A DNA stretch of 64,000 nt from PFL35 sp041550515 (lineage in GTDB: Archaea > Thermoplasmatota > E2 > DHVEG-1), in assembly GCA_041550515.1 (NCBI GenBank), contig JBFEOQ010000002.1, forward strand, positions 15,147 through 79,146, given 5' to 3'. Both the position numbers and the translations under genes were made by a program. Position 1 is the first letter of the stretch. Every line of letters begins with the position of its first letter. Below are positions 35,803 to 44,198 of this stretch, piece by piece. The notes under the pieces were generated by a model. The model worked only from the letters and a program-made list of their open reading frames with translations, was not told the DNA's origin and did not search any database.

Positions 35803-36987
35803 TTATGCCTCCCTTTCAATTATCATAGAAACTGCATTTCCCCCTCCTAGACAAATTGTTGCTAGACCACGTTTCTTATTCATTTTATTCATTGCATGTG
35901 TAAGTGTAATAAGAATACGTGAACCACTATTTCCAATTGGATGACCAATTGCCACTGCTCCCCCATGTACATTAAATTTTTCTTTAGGAATTTTAAAATG
36001 TTTCATTACTGCAAGACTTGCCGAAGAAAATGCTTCGTTGTGTTCTATTAGATCAATATCGTCGATTTTAAGGTTTATTTTTTTTAATAAGTTTGTAACC
36101 CCCGGGATTGGTGCTTCCATAACAAATTCTGGTTTGACTCCAAAGGTATTATATGCTTTAATTGTAGCAAGAGGTTTTAAACCAAGCTCTTTTGCTTTGT
36201 CTTTACTCATGACAACAGTTGCAGATGCCCCGTCAGTAATCTGAGATGAGTTTCCTGCTGTGACAACTCCATCTTTTTTGAAAAAAGGTCTAAGTTTTGC
36301 TAAGCTCTTAATAGTTGTTCCTGGTCTAATACCATCATCTTTATCAAATATAATAGCTTCACTTTTTTTCTGAGGTATTTTAATTGGAACTATTTCATCA
36401 TTGAAATACCCTTTTTCTGTTGCATGATGTGCTTTTTGATGACTCCATGCTGCAAACTCATCTATTTCTTCACGTTTCAAATTATATCTCTCAGCAATTA
36501 TTTCACCAGTCATCCCCATATGAAAATTGTTATAAACATCCCATAGTCCATCATTTACCATTAAATCTACAACTTTGTCATCAAACATTCTCAATCCATA
36601 TCTAGCTTTAGGAAGAGAATAAGGACAATTACTCATACTTTCCATTCCACCCGCAACAATAATTTCTGCATCCTCACATTTTATTGCTTGAGCTGCAAGA
36701 ACAACTGCTTTTAAACTAGAGCCACAAACTTTATCAACATGAAGAGCACCTGCTTCATAGGGGATACCTGCACCAATTGCAGCTTGACGTGCGACATTTT
36801 GACCAAGACCTGCAGCAACAACACATCCCATAATAACTTCATTAACATCTTTTGGATTAATACTTGCTTTTTTAACTGCTTCCTGAATTACAATACTTCC
36901 AAGTTGGGGTGCTGAAAAATCCTTTAAGGCACCAGAAAACTTACCTTGAGCAGTTCTAACACCAGATACAATTACTACATCTTTCAT
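35803..36987 (-). CDS. Acetyl-CoA C-acyltransferase (thiolase)
   Basis: Starting at ATG 36987 (394 residues, MKDVVIVSGVRTAQGKFSG) after GGAGGAGG; an upstream in-frame ATG adds six residues. The nucleophile is C88 in VCGSSLKAV, with the His in GGAVAIGHPIGNSGSRI and the second Cys in ATICLGGGNAV. It is the first gene of the beta-oxidation operon. Either direction is possible: acyl-CoA breakdown or acetoacetyl-CoA synthesis. Confidence 0.92.
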   Translation of the reverse strand: MKDVVIVSGVRTAQGKFSGALKDFSAPQLGSIVIQEAVKKASINPKDVNEVIMGCVVAAGLGQNVARQAAIGAGIPYEAGALHVDKVCGSSLKAVVLAAQAIKCEDAEIIVAGGMESMSNCPYSLPKARYGLRMFDDKVVDLMVNDGLWDVYNNFHMGMTGEIIAERYNLKREEIDEFAAWSHQKAHHATEKGYFNDEIVPIKIPQKKSEAIIFDKDDGIRPGTTIKSLAKLRPFFKKDGVVTAGNSSQITDGASATVVMSKDKAKELGLKPLATIKAYNTFGVKPEFVMEAPIPGVTNLLKKINLKIDDIDLIEHNEAFSSASLAVMKHFKIPKEKFNVHGGAVAIGHPIGNSGSRILITLTHAMNKMNKKRGLATICLGGGNAVSMIIEREA

Positions 36988-37078
36988 GAATATTGCCTCC
37001 TCCAAATATAGAAAAGTAAAATCACCAATAAAATCTTAATTTAAATATTTTTCAAAAAATTTGAAAACCAATAAAGTG

Positions 37079-37738
37079 TTATTTAACAAAAACATTTAAT
37101 GAACATATATTTCCAAGTTTTGCTTCAATTTTATCTCCTCTTTTAATTTCTCCAACACCTTCAGGTGTTCCTGTCATTATCATATCACCCGGTTGGAGAG
37201 TCATAATACTTGAGACAAACTCAATTATTTCATCAATTGTATAGATCAAATATTTTGTATTAGAAATCTGGCGTAATTTACCATTAACTTTTAACCAAAT
37301 ATCTAAATTATGAGGATCATTTATTTTTTCCTTTAAAATAATATTACTTATAGGTGCAAATGTATCGAATCCTTTTGCAATACTCCAGGGCCAACCATTT
37401 TTCTTTGCTACAGATTGAATGTCACGTGCTGTTATATCTAAACCTAAGCAATAACCTAAAATATAATCCATTGCATCTATTCTTTTTACTTTACAACATT
37501 TTTCACCGAAAACAACACATAGTTCTACTTCATGATGAACACTTTTTGAAATACTTGGTATTACTATCGATTCATTATTAAAAATAACAGAACTAGAGGG
37601 TTTTAAAAAAAGAATGGGTTTTTCTGTAATCTTTGTATTCATCTCTATTGCATGTTTATGATAAGTTCTCGCAAGACAAACTAATTTACCAATGGTCAAT
37701 TTTTTTTTTATTCCACCACTAAAGATATAATTTGGCAT
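37079..37738 (-). CDS. Fumarylacetoacetate hydrolase-family protein
   Basis: A 219-residue FAH-fold protein. HHEVELCVVFG contains the E-x-E metal ligands, with LGLDITARD giving a further acidic ligand and MTLQPGDMIMTGTPEGVGEI the typical C-terminal block. Members include acylpyruvases and oxaloacetate decarboxylases. The substrate cannot be told from sequence. It stands alone between the thiolase operon and gcvPA, on the minus strand. Confidence 0.83.
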   Translation of the reverse strand: MPNYIFSGGIKKKLTIGKLVCLARTYHKHAIEMNTKITEKPILFLKPSSSVIFNNESIVIPSISKSVHHEVELCVVFGEKCCKVKRIDAMDYILGYCLGLDITARDIQSVAKKNGWPWSIAKGFDTFAPISNIILKEKINDPHNLDIWLKVNGKLRQISNTKYLIYTIDEIIEFVSSIMTLQPGDMIMTGTPEGVGEIKRGDKIEAKLGNICSLNVFVK

Positions 37739-37821
37739 AAATTACGAAATAATAATTATGATATTAAAGTTTACAATAAAATTATTTAATAAATTATTAA
37801 TACCCTGATTTGAGAATTTTA

Positions 37822-39165
37822 ATGAAATTTATACCAAACTTAGAACTCAAAAAAGAAATGCTAAGAGATATTAACATTAAAAGAATTGATGAATTATTTT
37901 CTGATATTCCCAAAAAAATAAAAATAAAAGAATTAAATTTACCAAAAAACATTTCTCAACAAGAAACTGAGAAAATAATGAGAAATATTGCTAAAAAAAA
38001 TAAATCATGTAATGAATTTCTATGTTTTTTAGGGGGAGGTATTAAGAATCATTATATACCTCCAATTGTTAAATCAATAATATCTCGTTCAGAATTTTAT
38101 ACATCTTATACACCTTATCAAGCAGAAGCAAGTCAAGGTTTTTTACAGGCTATGTTTGAGTATCAAAGTATGATTGCAGAACTTACAGGTATGGATGTAT
38201 CTAATTGTTCTTTATATGATGGTGTCACTAGCCTATCTGAAGCTGTATTAATGTGTACACGTATTACAAAACGAAATTCATTTGTTATCGCAAGTAATAT
38301 CTCCTGGGAAAAAAAATCTGTTCTTAAAAATTATATTCTTGGTCCAAATGTAAATATTAAAGAGATACCTTTTGATGAAAAAACAGGTAAAATTAATATT
38401 AAGGATCTGGAAAAAAATGTTAACGAAAATACAGCTGGTGTTTATATAGAAAATCCAAACTTTTTTGGCATTTTTGAAGAAGATATAGAACGTATTCATA
38501 AAATAATAAAAGGTGTAGGTTCTCTGTTTGTTGTAGGAGTCGATCCATTATCTCTAGGTATTACAAAACCACCAGGCGAATATGGTGCTGATATTGTTAT
38601 TGGTGAAGGGCGTGTTTTTGGTAATCTTATGGATTTTGGTGGATGTGGTCTTGGTATTTTTTCTTGTAAAAAGGATTATGTTCGTCAAATACCAGGTCGT
38701 ATTATTGGCTTAACTTCTGATAATGATGGTAAGCGTGGTTTTTGTATGACTCTACAAACTCGTGAACAGCATATACGTCGTGAAAAAGCTACTAGTAATA
38801 TTTGTACAAATGAAGGTTTATGCTCACTTAGTGCTGTAGTTTATCTTTCATGGCTTGGTGGTAAAGGGTTATATGAACTAGCGAAAAAAAATCTTGAAAA
38901 ATCACATAAGCTTGCAGATATGATTAATAAGCTTGATGGTTTTTCTATTAGATTTTCAGGTTTACATTTCAATGAATTTGTAATTAAATGTAAAAACAAA
39001 CCAGATAATATTATTAAAAAACTTTTAGCAAAAGATATTCAAATTGGACCAGTGCTTAGTAAACATTTTAACAATCTTCACGATTGTATATCTGTTGGTG
39101 TTACGGAATCACATACTACTGAAGATATAGAAAAACTTGTATCTATTTTAAAGGAGGTAGGTTAA
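37822..39165 (+). CDS. gcvPA: Glycine dehydrogenase (decarboxylating) subunit 1
   Basis: Starting at ATG 37822 (447 residues, MKFIPNLELKKEML), as in homologues; an in-frame TTG four codons upstream is less likely. YTPYQAEASQGFLQAMFEYQ, MDVSNCSLYDG and GFCMTLQTREQHIRREKATSNIC are characteristic of the P-protein N-terminal half. In archaea this half is a separate polypeptide that pairs with the PLP-binding GcvPB encoded three bases downstream. Confidence 0.93.
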   Translation: MKFIPNLELKKEMLRDINIKRIDELFSDIPKKIKIKELNLPKNISQQETEKIMRNIAKKNKSCNEFLCFLGGGIKNHYIPPIVKSIISRSEFYTSYTPYQAEASQGFLQAMFEYQSMIAELTGMDVSNCSLYDGVTSLSEAVLMCTRITKRNSFVIASNISWEKKSVLKNYILGPNVNIKEIPFDEKTGKINIKDLEKNVNENTAGVYIENPNFFGIFEEDIERIHKIIKGVGSLFVVGVDPLSLGITKPPGEYGADIVIGEGRVFGNLMDFGGCGLGIFSCKKDYVRQIPGRIIGLTSDNDGKRGFCMTLQTREQHIRREKATSNICTNEGLCSLSAVVYLSWLGGKGLYELAKKNLEKSHKLADMINKLDGFSIRFSGLHFNEFVIKCKNKPDNIIKKLLAKDIQIGPVLSKHFNNLHDCISVGVTESHTTEDIEKLVSILKEVG

Positions 39166-39167
39166 TC

Positions 39168-40610
39168 TTGTTTAAATTTGCACTTCATGAAGAGCCTTTA
39201 ATTAACGAACTTGTATGCTGTACATCAGAAAAAATTGAAGATATTAAAGATATTCCATTAGAACTTCAAAAGAGAAACACATCTCTTATTCCTAATCTTG
39301 ATGAAACACAAGTAGTTCGTCATTTTCATCGTCTCAGTCAGATGAATTTTGGGATTGATACTGGTATGTATCCACTTGGTTCATGTACTATGAAATATAA
39401 TCCTAAAATTTGTGAACAGATAGCAACCTGGGAGAAATTTACTTATACTCACCCCTGTCAGCATATTTCAACGGTTCAGGGGAATCTACATATAATGTTT
39501 GAACTTGAGAGAATGCTTTGTGAAATAGCTGGTATGGATTGTTTTTGTCTACAACCAGCAGCTGGTGCTCAAGGAGAATTTTTAGGTCTTCTATTAACAA
39601 AGGCTTATCACAAATATAATAACGATAGTAAACGAAATGAAGTAATTCTCCCAGATACTGCTCATGGAACGAATCCAGCTAGTGCTACAATGGCAGGCTA
39701 TAAAATAATTGAGATACCATCTACTAACCAAGGCACAGTGGATTTAAATGCACTTGAAAAAACTTTATCTGAAAAAACAGCTTGTTTTATGCTTACAAAT
39801 CCAAATACTCTTGGTATTTTTGAATCAGATATATTTGAAATTCAAAAAATGGTTCATAAATCAGGAGCACTTTTATATTACGATGGAGCTAATATGAATG
39901 CTATTATGGGTAAAACACGTCCAGGTGATATGGGTTTTGATATAATTCATTTAAATCTTCATAAAACATTTTCAGCTCCTCATGGTGGTGGAGGTCCGGG
40001 AAGTGGTCCAGTTGGTGTAAAAATGAAACTTGAAAAGTTTCTACCAGTTCCTCGTATTGATAAAAATAATGATGGTGAGTACATATTTGATTATGATGCA
40101 CCTGAGTCTATTGGAAAAATATTAAATTACTATGGTAATTTTTCAGTTATTTTAAAAGCTTATATTTATATACTTATGATGGGTGGAGATGGTCTTTGTC
40201 AGACATCAGAAATAGCTGTTTTGAACTCTAATTATATGATGAAAAAGATTTTAGATAGTGGTAAGTATGAAATACCATTTAAAAACTTAAGAAAACATGA
40301 ATTTGTAATAAGTTGTGATAATCTGAAAAAAGAAAAAAATATTCGTGCGATGGATGTAGCAAAACGATTGTTAGATAAAGGTATGCATCCACCTACAACT
40401 TATTTTCCACTTATTGTAAAAGAAGCATTAATGATTGAACCAACTGAATCTGAATCAAAAAAAGACCTTGATAGATATATTACAACTCTTGTTAAAATTG
40501 CTGATGAAAAACCAGAAATTGTTAAAAATGCACCTATTAATACTCCAACAAAACGTTTAGATGAAGTAAATGCAACTAAAAACCAAATTCTTACATGGAA
40601 GATGATTTAG
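39168..40610 (+). CDS. gcvPB: Glycine dehydrogenase (decarboxylating) subunit 2
   Basis: A 480-residue PLP enzyme starting at TTG 39168 preceded by AGGAGGT. MYPLGSCTMKYNPKI, PAAGAQGEF and LHKTFSAPHGGGGPGSGPVGV are diagnostic, the last containing the Schiff-base lysine. With GcvPA it decarboxylates glycine and passes the aminomethyl group to H-protein. GcvH, GcvT and lipoamide dehydrogenase genes are not in this window. The end overlaps the tail of a minus-strand gene by four bases. Confidence 0.95.
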   Translation: MFKFALHEEPLINELVCCTSEKIEDIKDIPLELQKRNTSLIPNLDETQVVRHFHRLSQMNFGIDTGMYPLGSCTMKYNPKICEQIATWEKFTYTHPCQHISTVQGNLHIMFELERMLCEIAGMDCFCLQPAAGAQGEFLGLLLTKAYHKYNNDSKRNEVILPDTAHGTNPASATMAGYKIIEIPSTNQGTVDLNALEKTLSEKTACFMLTNPNTLGIFESDIFEIQKMVHKSGALLYYDGANMNAIMGKTRPGDMGFDIIHLNLHKTFSAPHGGGGPGSGPVGVKMKLEKFLPVPRIDKNNDGEYIFDYDAPESIGKILNYYGNFSVILKAYIYILMMGGDGLCQTSEIAVLNSNYMMKKILDSGKYEIPFKNLRKHEFVISCDNLKKEKNIRAMDVAKRLLDKGMHPPTTYFPLIVKEALMIEPTESESKKDLDRYITTLVKIADEKPEIVKNAPINTPTKRLDEVNATKNQILTWKMI

Positions 40611-40813
40611 TCTTCTTTTTTATCCATTAGTGATAGGATAAAACCTAGTATTCCTGGAATAATAAGAACTATTGCTAGGGAGTAAATTCCAATATCATAA
40701 ATTACACCATATTTTATAATCCAAAATAACCAAATTCCTATTCCTGCTATTAAAAAGAGAATAGATAGTATCGTATAAAAATTAAAATTTTTTTTATTTA
40801 TTTTAATCATCAT
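40607..40813 (-). CDS. Small two-helix membrane protein
   Basis: A 68-residue protein with two hydrophobic segments (~13-33 and ~41-61) and a charged end, MDKKED. A GGTGA site stands five bases before the ATGATG start, supporting a real gene. No family is recognised. It lies between gcvPB (convergent) and tRNA-Trp. Confidence 0.6.
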   Translation of the reverse strand: MMIKINKKNFNFYTILSILFLIAGIGIWLFWIIKYGVIYDIGIYSLAIVLIIPGILGFILSLMDKKED

Positions 40814-40839
40814 TTTTCACCATTTTTATTTTTAAGTGA

Positions 40840-40978
40840 TGGGGGTACTGGGATTTGAACCCAGATCGGCGGGTCTCTTCTTAGGTCATCGCTCCAGTTA
40901 TTCATCACCTTTCAGATGACCCTCTTATAATCATTCCTAACTGGAGCCCACAATGATGCCGGGTTACACCATACCCCC
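40840..40978 (-). tRNA. tRNA-Trp (anticodon CCA) with a 66-nt intron
   Basis: Exon 1 is 40978-40941 and exon 2 is 40874-40840 (minus strand). Acceptor GGGGGTA pairs with TACCCCC, discriminator A. The anticodon stem GTGGG pairs with CCCGC across the intron, with loop C-T-CCA-G-A giving anticodon CCA. The T stem CTGGG/CCCAG encloses TTCAAAT. The intron sits at the canonical 37/38 site. Its termini TTAGG and CCTAA can pair next to the splice site, though I could not draw a strict bulge-helix-bulge. Confidence 0.93.
40875..40940 (-). ncRNA. Intron-encoded box C/D guide RNA for tRNA-Trp
   Basis: Inside the intron are box C ATGATTA (40934-40928, one mismatch), D' CTGA (40915-40912), C' GTGATGA (40908-40902, perfect) and a D-like ATGA (40889-40886). 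The guide TAACTGGAGC (40900-40891) is perfectly complementary to ten bases of its own anticodon loop and intron start. The fifth base upstream of D pairs with C34. The D' guide GGGTC pairs with five bases so that its fifth position meets C39. Euryarchaeal tRNA-Trp introns are known to guide methylation at 34 and 39. Confidence 0.8.
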
Positions 40979-40992
40979 ATAAATATTTATCG

Positions 40993-41091
40993 TTATTTCC
41001 TTCTTGCTCTCTTTTCTCGTCTCATTCTTTTCTTTCGCCATTTCCATCGCATTTTATGTCTTTTTTTCCAGACTCTAGAACTACGTTTCAT
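40993..41091 (-). CDS. rpl41e: Ribosomal protein eL41
   Basis: A 32-residue highly basic peptide. Its second half, MRWKWRKKRMRREKRARRK, matches eL41 (typically about 25 residues, sequence MRxKWRKKRMRRLKRKRRK). The frame begins at ATG 41091; the internal ATG at 41052 would give the minimal form. It is one of the smallest ribosomal proteins and is easily missed by gene finders. It lies between tRNA-Trp and the zinc-ribbon protein on the same strand. Confidence 0.85.
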   Translation of the reverse strand: MKRSSRVWKKRHKMRWKWRKKRMRREKRARRK

Positions 41092-41240
41092 AATATTTTT
41101 CCTCTAAGGTTATAGCTTGCCCTAAATAAATTCTTATATTTAATGGTTTTTGGAAAAATCTAAACTATACTTTTTGATATATCTAATTTATATAGAGTAG
41201 TTTTATTATTGATTAATAAATTTAAAAGTATTTTTTTTTT

Positions 41241-41585
41241 TTAATTCTTTTTTGTTTTTTTATCCATCCAAACATATTTGCATCGAGTGCAGTACCACCC
41301 CAATGAAACCCATTTTTGTTTACCATACTTTGGATTTATATGTCTATATAATCTAACAAGTTTTAAGCTGCATTTTGGACATTTTTCATGATATTTATCT
41401 TCATATAACTCATTTCCAATTTTGTAAATGAGGGTTTCTGCTGCAACATTATATGTATATCCACAGTTAATACAAGTCCATGCAGTTGGGATCCAAGCTC
41501 TTTTTCCATCGAAACTTTTATTTAGGTATAATTTTACAGCTTTAGAAGTGCATTCAGGACATTTTTTCCTAATTTTTATCACCAC
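41241..41585 (-). CDS. Protein with two tandem zinc ribbons
   Basis: A 114-residue soluble protein starting at a GTG. It contains two similar zinc ribbons of the form C-x2-C ... W-x-C-x2-C: CPECTSKAVKLYL...TAWTCINCGYTY and CPKCSLKLVRLYR...LGWYCTRCKYVW. The two halves are clear duplicates. It is four bases downstream of the histidine kinase gene and probably coupled to it. Nucleic acid or protein binding is likely; no family name is recognised. Confidence 0.7.
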   Translation of the reverse strand: MVIKIRKKCPECTSKAVKLYLNKSFDGKRAWIPTAWTCINCGYTYNVAAETLIYKIGNELYEDKYHEKCPKCSLKLVRLYRHINPKYGKQKWVSLGWYCTRCKYVWMDKKTKKN

Positions 41586-41589
41586 TAAT

Positions 41590-43203
41590 TTATTTTGCTA
41601 AATTTACTTTCATTTTATGAAGATATGGAATTTCTATATAGAATATACTTCCTTTTCCTACTTGGCTTTCAACCCATATTTTCCCATTATGCTTTTGGAT
41701 TATATTACGGCATATAAAAAGACCTAAGCCTGTTCCTTCGTTTTTCCTATCATCTCCTGTATATGCTTGATAAAATTTATTAAATATTTTTTTATGGTCA
41801 TCTTTATATATTCCTATACCAGAATCTGTTATGGATATCAAAATATGATTTTTTTTCTGTTTTGCGATTATTCCTATTGAACCGCTATCTGTAAATTTTA
41901 AAGCATTTACTAATAAATTTTTAAGAACTTGCTCAAGTCTATATTTATCACCTAATATGTCTGGTAGATCTTTTGGTATGTTTGTTATTAATTTCAATTC
42001 TTTTTGTTTTACTGCTGGTTTCATGTCCTCAGCTACTTCATATAATATTTCCACTAATGATATTTTCTCCATATCAAAACGCATAGTATCTGTATCAAGT
42101 CTTGATACATCGAGTATATCATTTACTAGATTTAATAATCTTTCAGAGTTTCTAAGACTTATTTTAGCCCAATTTTTTATTTTTTCATTAGACTCTTTAT
42201 CTGATATTATTAGTTCAAGATAACCTTTTATTGGTGCAACAGGTGATTTGAGTTCATGTGCTGCAATGTTCATAAATTCTGTTTTTAATTTTTCTGATTT
42301 TTTGAGTTCATCTTCAATCTTTCTTCGTTCTGTTATATCCCGTATTGTAAGAACAATTCCTGCAAATTCGCCTTCTTTTTTAAAAGAAGCTACATTAACT
42401 TCTATTGGAACTATTTGACCATTTGTTTGCACTAGTTCTAATTCTACATTTTCAATTTTTTTATCTTTTTTACGTGTTTCTAGAAATATCTGTTGGAAGA
42501 GATAAACAGAATCTTTAGATAGATATTCACGTAATAATGTCGCTAGAATCTGATTTTTATTTCTATTTAACATCTTTTCAAAAGATGGATTGACATATGT
42601 TAGTCTTCCAAGAGGATCAATTGTTATTACTCCATCAGCAGTTGTCTCTGCAAGAATCCTATATTTCTCTTCAAGTTTTATAAGTTCTTTCCATTTTTCC
42701 TGACGTTGAGTTATATCCTTACCACGTAATAATACTCCTTTGATGTTCTCATTATTATAAATTCGATCTATTGAAAAAAGAAAATCGTATCTAACTCCGT
42801 TATTGGTTTTTATTTCAGTCTCATAATCTATTACATCGCTACCATTGACTGCTAATTCAATTGCATTTGTATGTTTTTCAATATCTTCTTGTTTGAAAAA
42901 ATTTTTTAGGATTGATATTTTTTTACCTAATACCTCTTGTTTTTTAATGTTAAGTAAATTAATTATTGCATTATTTATTTCTAATATTATCCCATTTTCT
43001 ATATACAGCATTAGATCGCTTGTACCTTCAAAAATATCTTTAAATTTTTGTTCAAATGCATTTATCTCTGATTTTTTTTTATCTATATTATTCTCTTTTT
43101 TGTATTTATTATCATTGTCTAGACTTATCTGTAAATTAGATCTTAAAAGACCGAGTTTTTCTGCGTGTCTTAACTCATTAACTATAGTATGTTCATTTTT
43201 CAT
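41590..43203 (-). CDS. PAS-domain sensor histidine kinase (cytoplasmic)
   Basis: A 537-residue kinase without membrane segments. Two PAS domains (~50-165 and ~178-295) precede a HisKA helix with phosphoacceptor H316 in AAHELKSPVAP. The ATPase domain shows the N box LLVNALKFTD, G1 DSGIGIY and G2 EGTGLGLFICRN. No response regulator lies nearby; the only coupled gene is the tandem zinc-ribbon protein. The signal is unknown. The two PAS domains suggest sensing of an intracellular ligand or redox state. Confidence 0.9.
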   Translation of the reverse strand: MKNEHTIVNELRHAEKLGLLRSNLQISLDNDNKYKKENNIDKKKSEINAFEQKFKDIFEGTSDLMLYIENGIILEINNAIINLLNIKKQEVLGKKISILKNFFKQEDIEKHTNAIELAVNGSDVIDYETEIKTNNGVRYDFLFSIDRIYNNENIKGVLLRGKDITQRQEKWKELIKLEEKYRILAETTADGVITIDPLGRLTYVNPSFEKMLNRNKNQILATLLREYLSKDSVYLFQQIFLETRKKDKKIENVELELVQTNGQIVPIEVNVASFKKEGEFAGIVLTIRDITERRKIEDELKKSEKLKTEFMNIAAHELKSPVAPIKGYLELIISDKESNEKIKNWAKISLRNSERLLNLVNDILDVSRLDTDTMRFDMEKISLVEILYEVAEDMKPAVKQKELKLITNIPKDLPDILGDKYRLEQVLKNLLVNALKFTDSGSIGIIAKQKKNHILISITDSGIGIYKDDHKKIFNKFYQAYTGDDRKNEGTGLGLFICRNIIQKHNGKIWVESQVGKGSIFYIEIPYLHKMKVNLAK

Positions 43204-43399
43204 TTATAAAACCTTATAAAACAGAATAAATTTCACTAAATTCGGTAAGTAAGCACTAAAAAGAATATTTATATATTTTTTTTTAAAATTCTTTTTGCAT
43301 CCCATTCCACATCCCTGAATCAAAGCTAAATATAAATTTTTTAATTAAAGAATAGAATGTAGTTTTTAGTATATTAATTAATTGTTAGTTATAAACATA

Positions 43400-43474
43400 C
43401 GGACGTGGCGGGATTCGAACCCGCGAACTCCGGCTTAGAAGGCCGGTGCCATATCCAGGCTAAGCCACACGCCC
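43400..43474 (-). tRNA. tRNA-Arg (anticodon TCT)
   Basis: On the minus strand, acceptor GGGCGTG pairs with CACGTCC, discriminator G. The anticodon stem CCGGC/GCCGG encloses CTTCTAA (anticodon TCT, reading AGA/AGG). The T stem GCGGG/CCCGC encloses TTCGAAT. The acceptor has a G3:U70 wobble pair, which is normally the identity element of tRNA-Ala. There is no intron, and CCA is not encoded. It lies just downstream of the ribosomal protein operon on the same strand. Confidence 0.95.
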
Positions 43475-43560
43475 AATTTCTTCAAACTATACAATTATGT
43501 TATGCTTGGTATATTATAAAAATAGATAAAAATTTGGATTTAAAAATCCAAATTGTTGAA

Positions 43561-43785
43561 TTATTCGTAGGGTGCAGATTCACCTATTAGTTCTACATGC
43601 GTCAAAATCATACGTCTACAGCAATATCTATCAATACCTAGTTCATCGAGCATTTGTTTAGGTGTTTCTTTAGGTTTCTCACCAGCATCTAATGATTTTT
43701 TGTAGACGTCATATCGCTTAATATATTCTTCAAATGCATCTCCAATAATTTTTCCACAAGTAAAACATCTAACCGGTATGATCAT
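43561..43785 (-). CDS. rpoN: RNA polymerase subunit N (Rpb10)
   Basis: Starting at ATG 43785 (74 residues) after AGGTGA; the longer frame to 43896 lies inside rps9 and is not used. It begins MIIPVRCFTCGKIIGDAF, with CFTC at the start and RYCCRRM further on forming the Rpb10 zinc site. The subunit helps assemble RpoD/RpoL with the core. It follows rps9 by 7 bases in the standard archaeal order. Confidence 0.95.
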   Translation of the reverse strand: MIIPVRCFTCGKIIGDAFEEYIKRYDVYKKSLDAGEKPKETPKQMLDELGIDRYCCRRMILTHVELIGESAPYE

Positions 43786-43792
43786 AAAATCT

Positions 43793-44197
43793 TCACCTAT
43801 ATGATTTCTGTCTTTTTTTACGGGCACCACGGCCCAATTGTTTTTTTGGTTCTTTTCTTCTTGAGTCACTGACAAGTAGACTTCTATCATGATCAATATA
43901 AGTAATTTTTAAACTTGGATCGCCAGTGAACTCAACAATTCCTTTGGCAATAGCTGTTCTTGCAGCACTTGCTTGACCCATAAAGCCACCACCTTTTACA
44001 GTTACATCTATGTTAATTTTATCTATATGATTTTCTGCAATATTTATTGCTTCCATTATTTTCCAACGAGCAATTTCAGGTTCATAGAGTTCAACGGGTA
44101 CCCTATTAATTCTTACTAAGCCAGTCCCCTTCTGAATTGCTGCACGAGCAACTGCAGTTTTTCTTTTTCCTGATGTATTAACTACTTTTTTTACCAT
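43793..44197 (-). CDS. rps9: Ribosomal protein uS9
   Basis: A 134-residue protein starting VNTSGKRKTAVARAAI, with GGGFMGQASAARTAIAKGIV, and ending in the conserved basic tail LGRGARKKRQKSYR. The tail reaches the P-site tRNA on the small subunit. It is flanked by rpl13 (1 base) and rpoN (7 bases), so it is part of one operon. Confidence 0.97.
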   Translation of the reverse strand: MVKKVVNTSGKRKTAVARAAIQKGTGLVRINRVPVELYEPEIARWKIMEAINIAENHIDKINIDVTVKGGGFMGQASAARTAIAKGIVEFTGDPSLKITYIDHDRSLLVSDSRRKEPKKQLGRGARKKRQKSYR

Positions 44198-44198
44198 A

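Noticed and set aside
43405..43590. Plus-strand ORF starting MAGFEPANSGLEGRC
   Set aside because: This is the well-known false ORF created by reading the complement of a tRNA gene; it overlaps tRNA-Arg on the other strand.
43786..43896. 37-residue extension of RpoN
   Set aside because: It lies inside rps9; RpoN begins at MIIPVRC with a good AGGTGA site.
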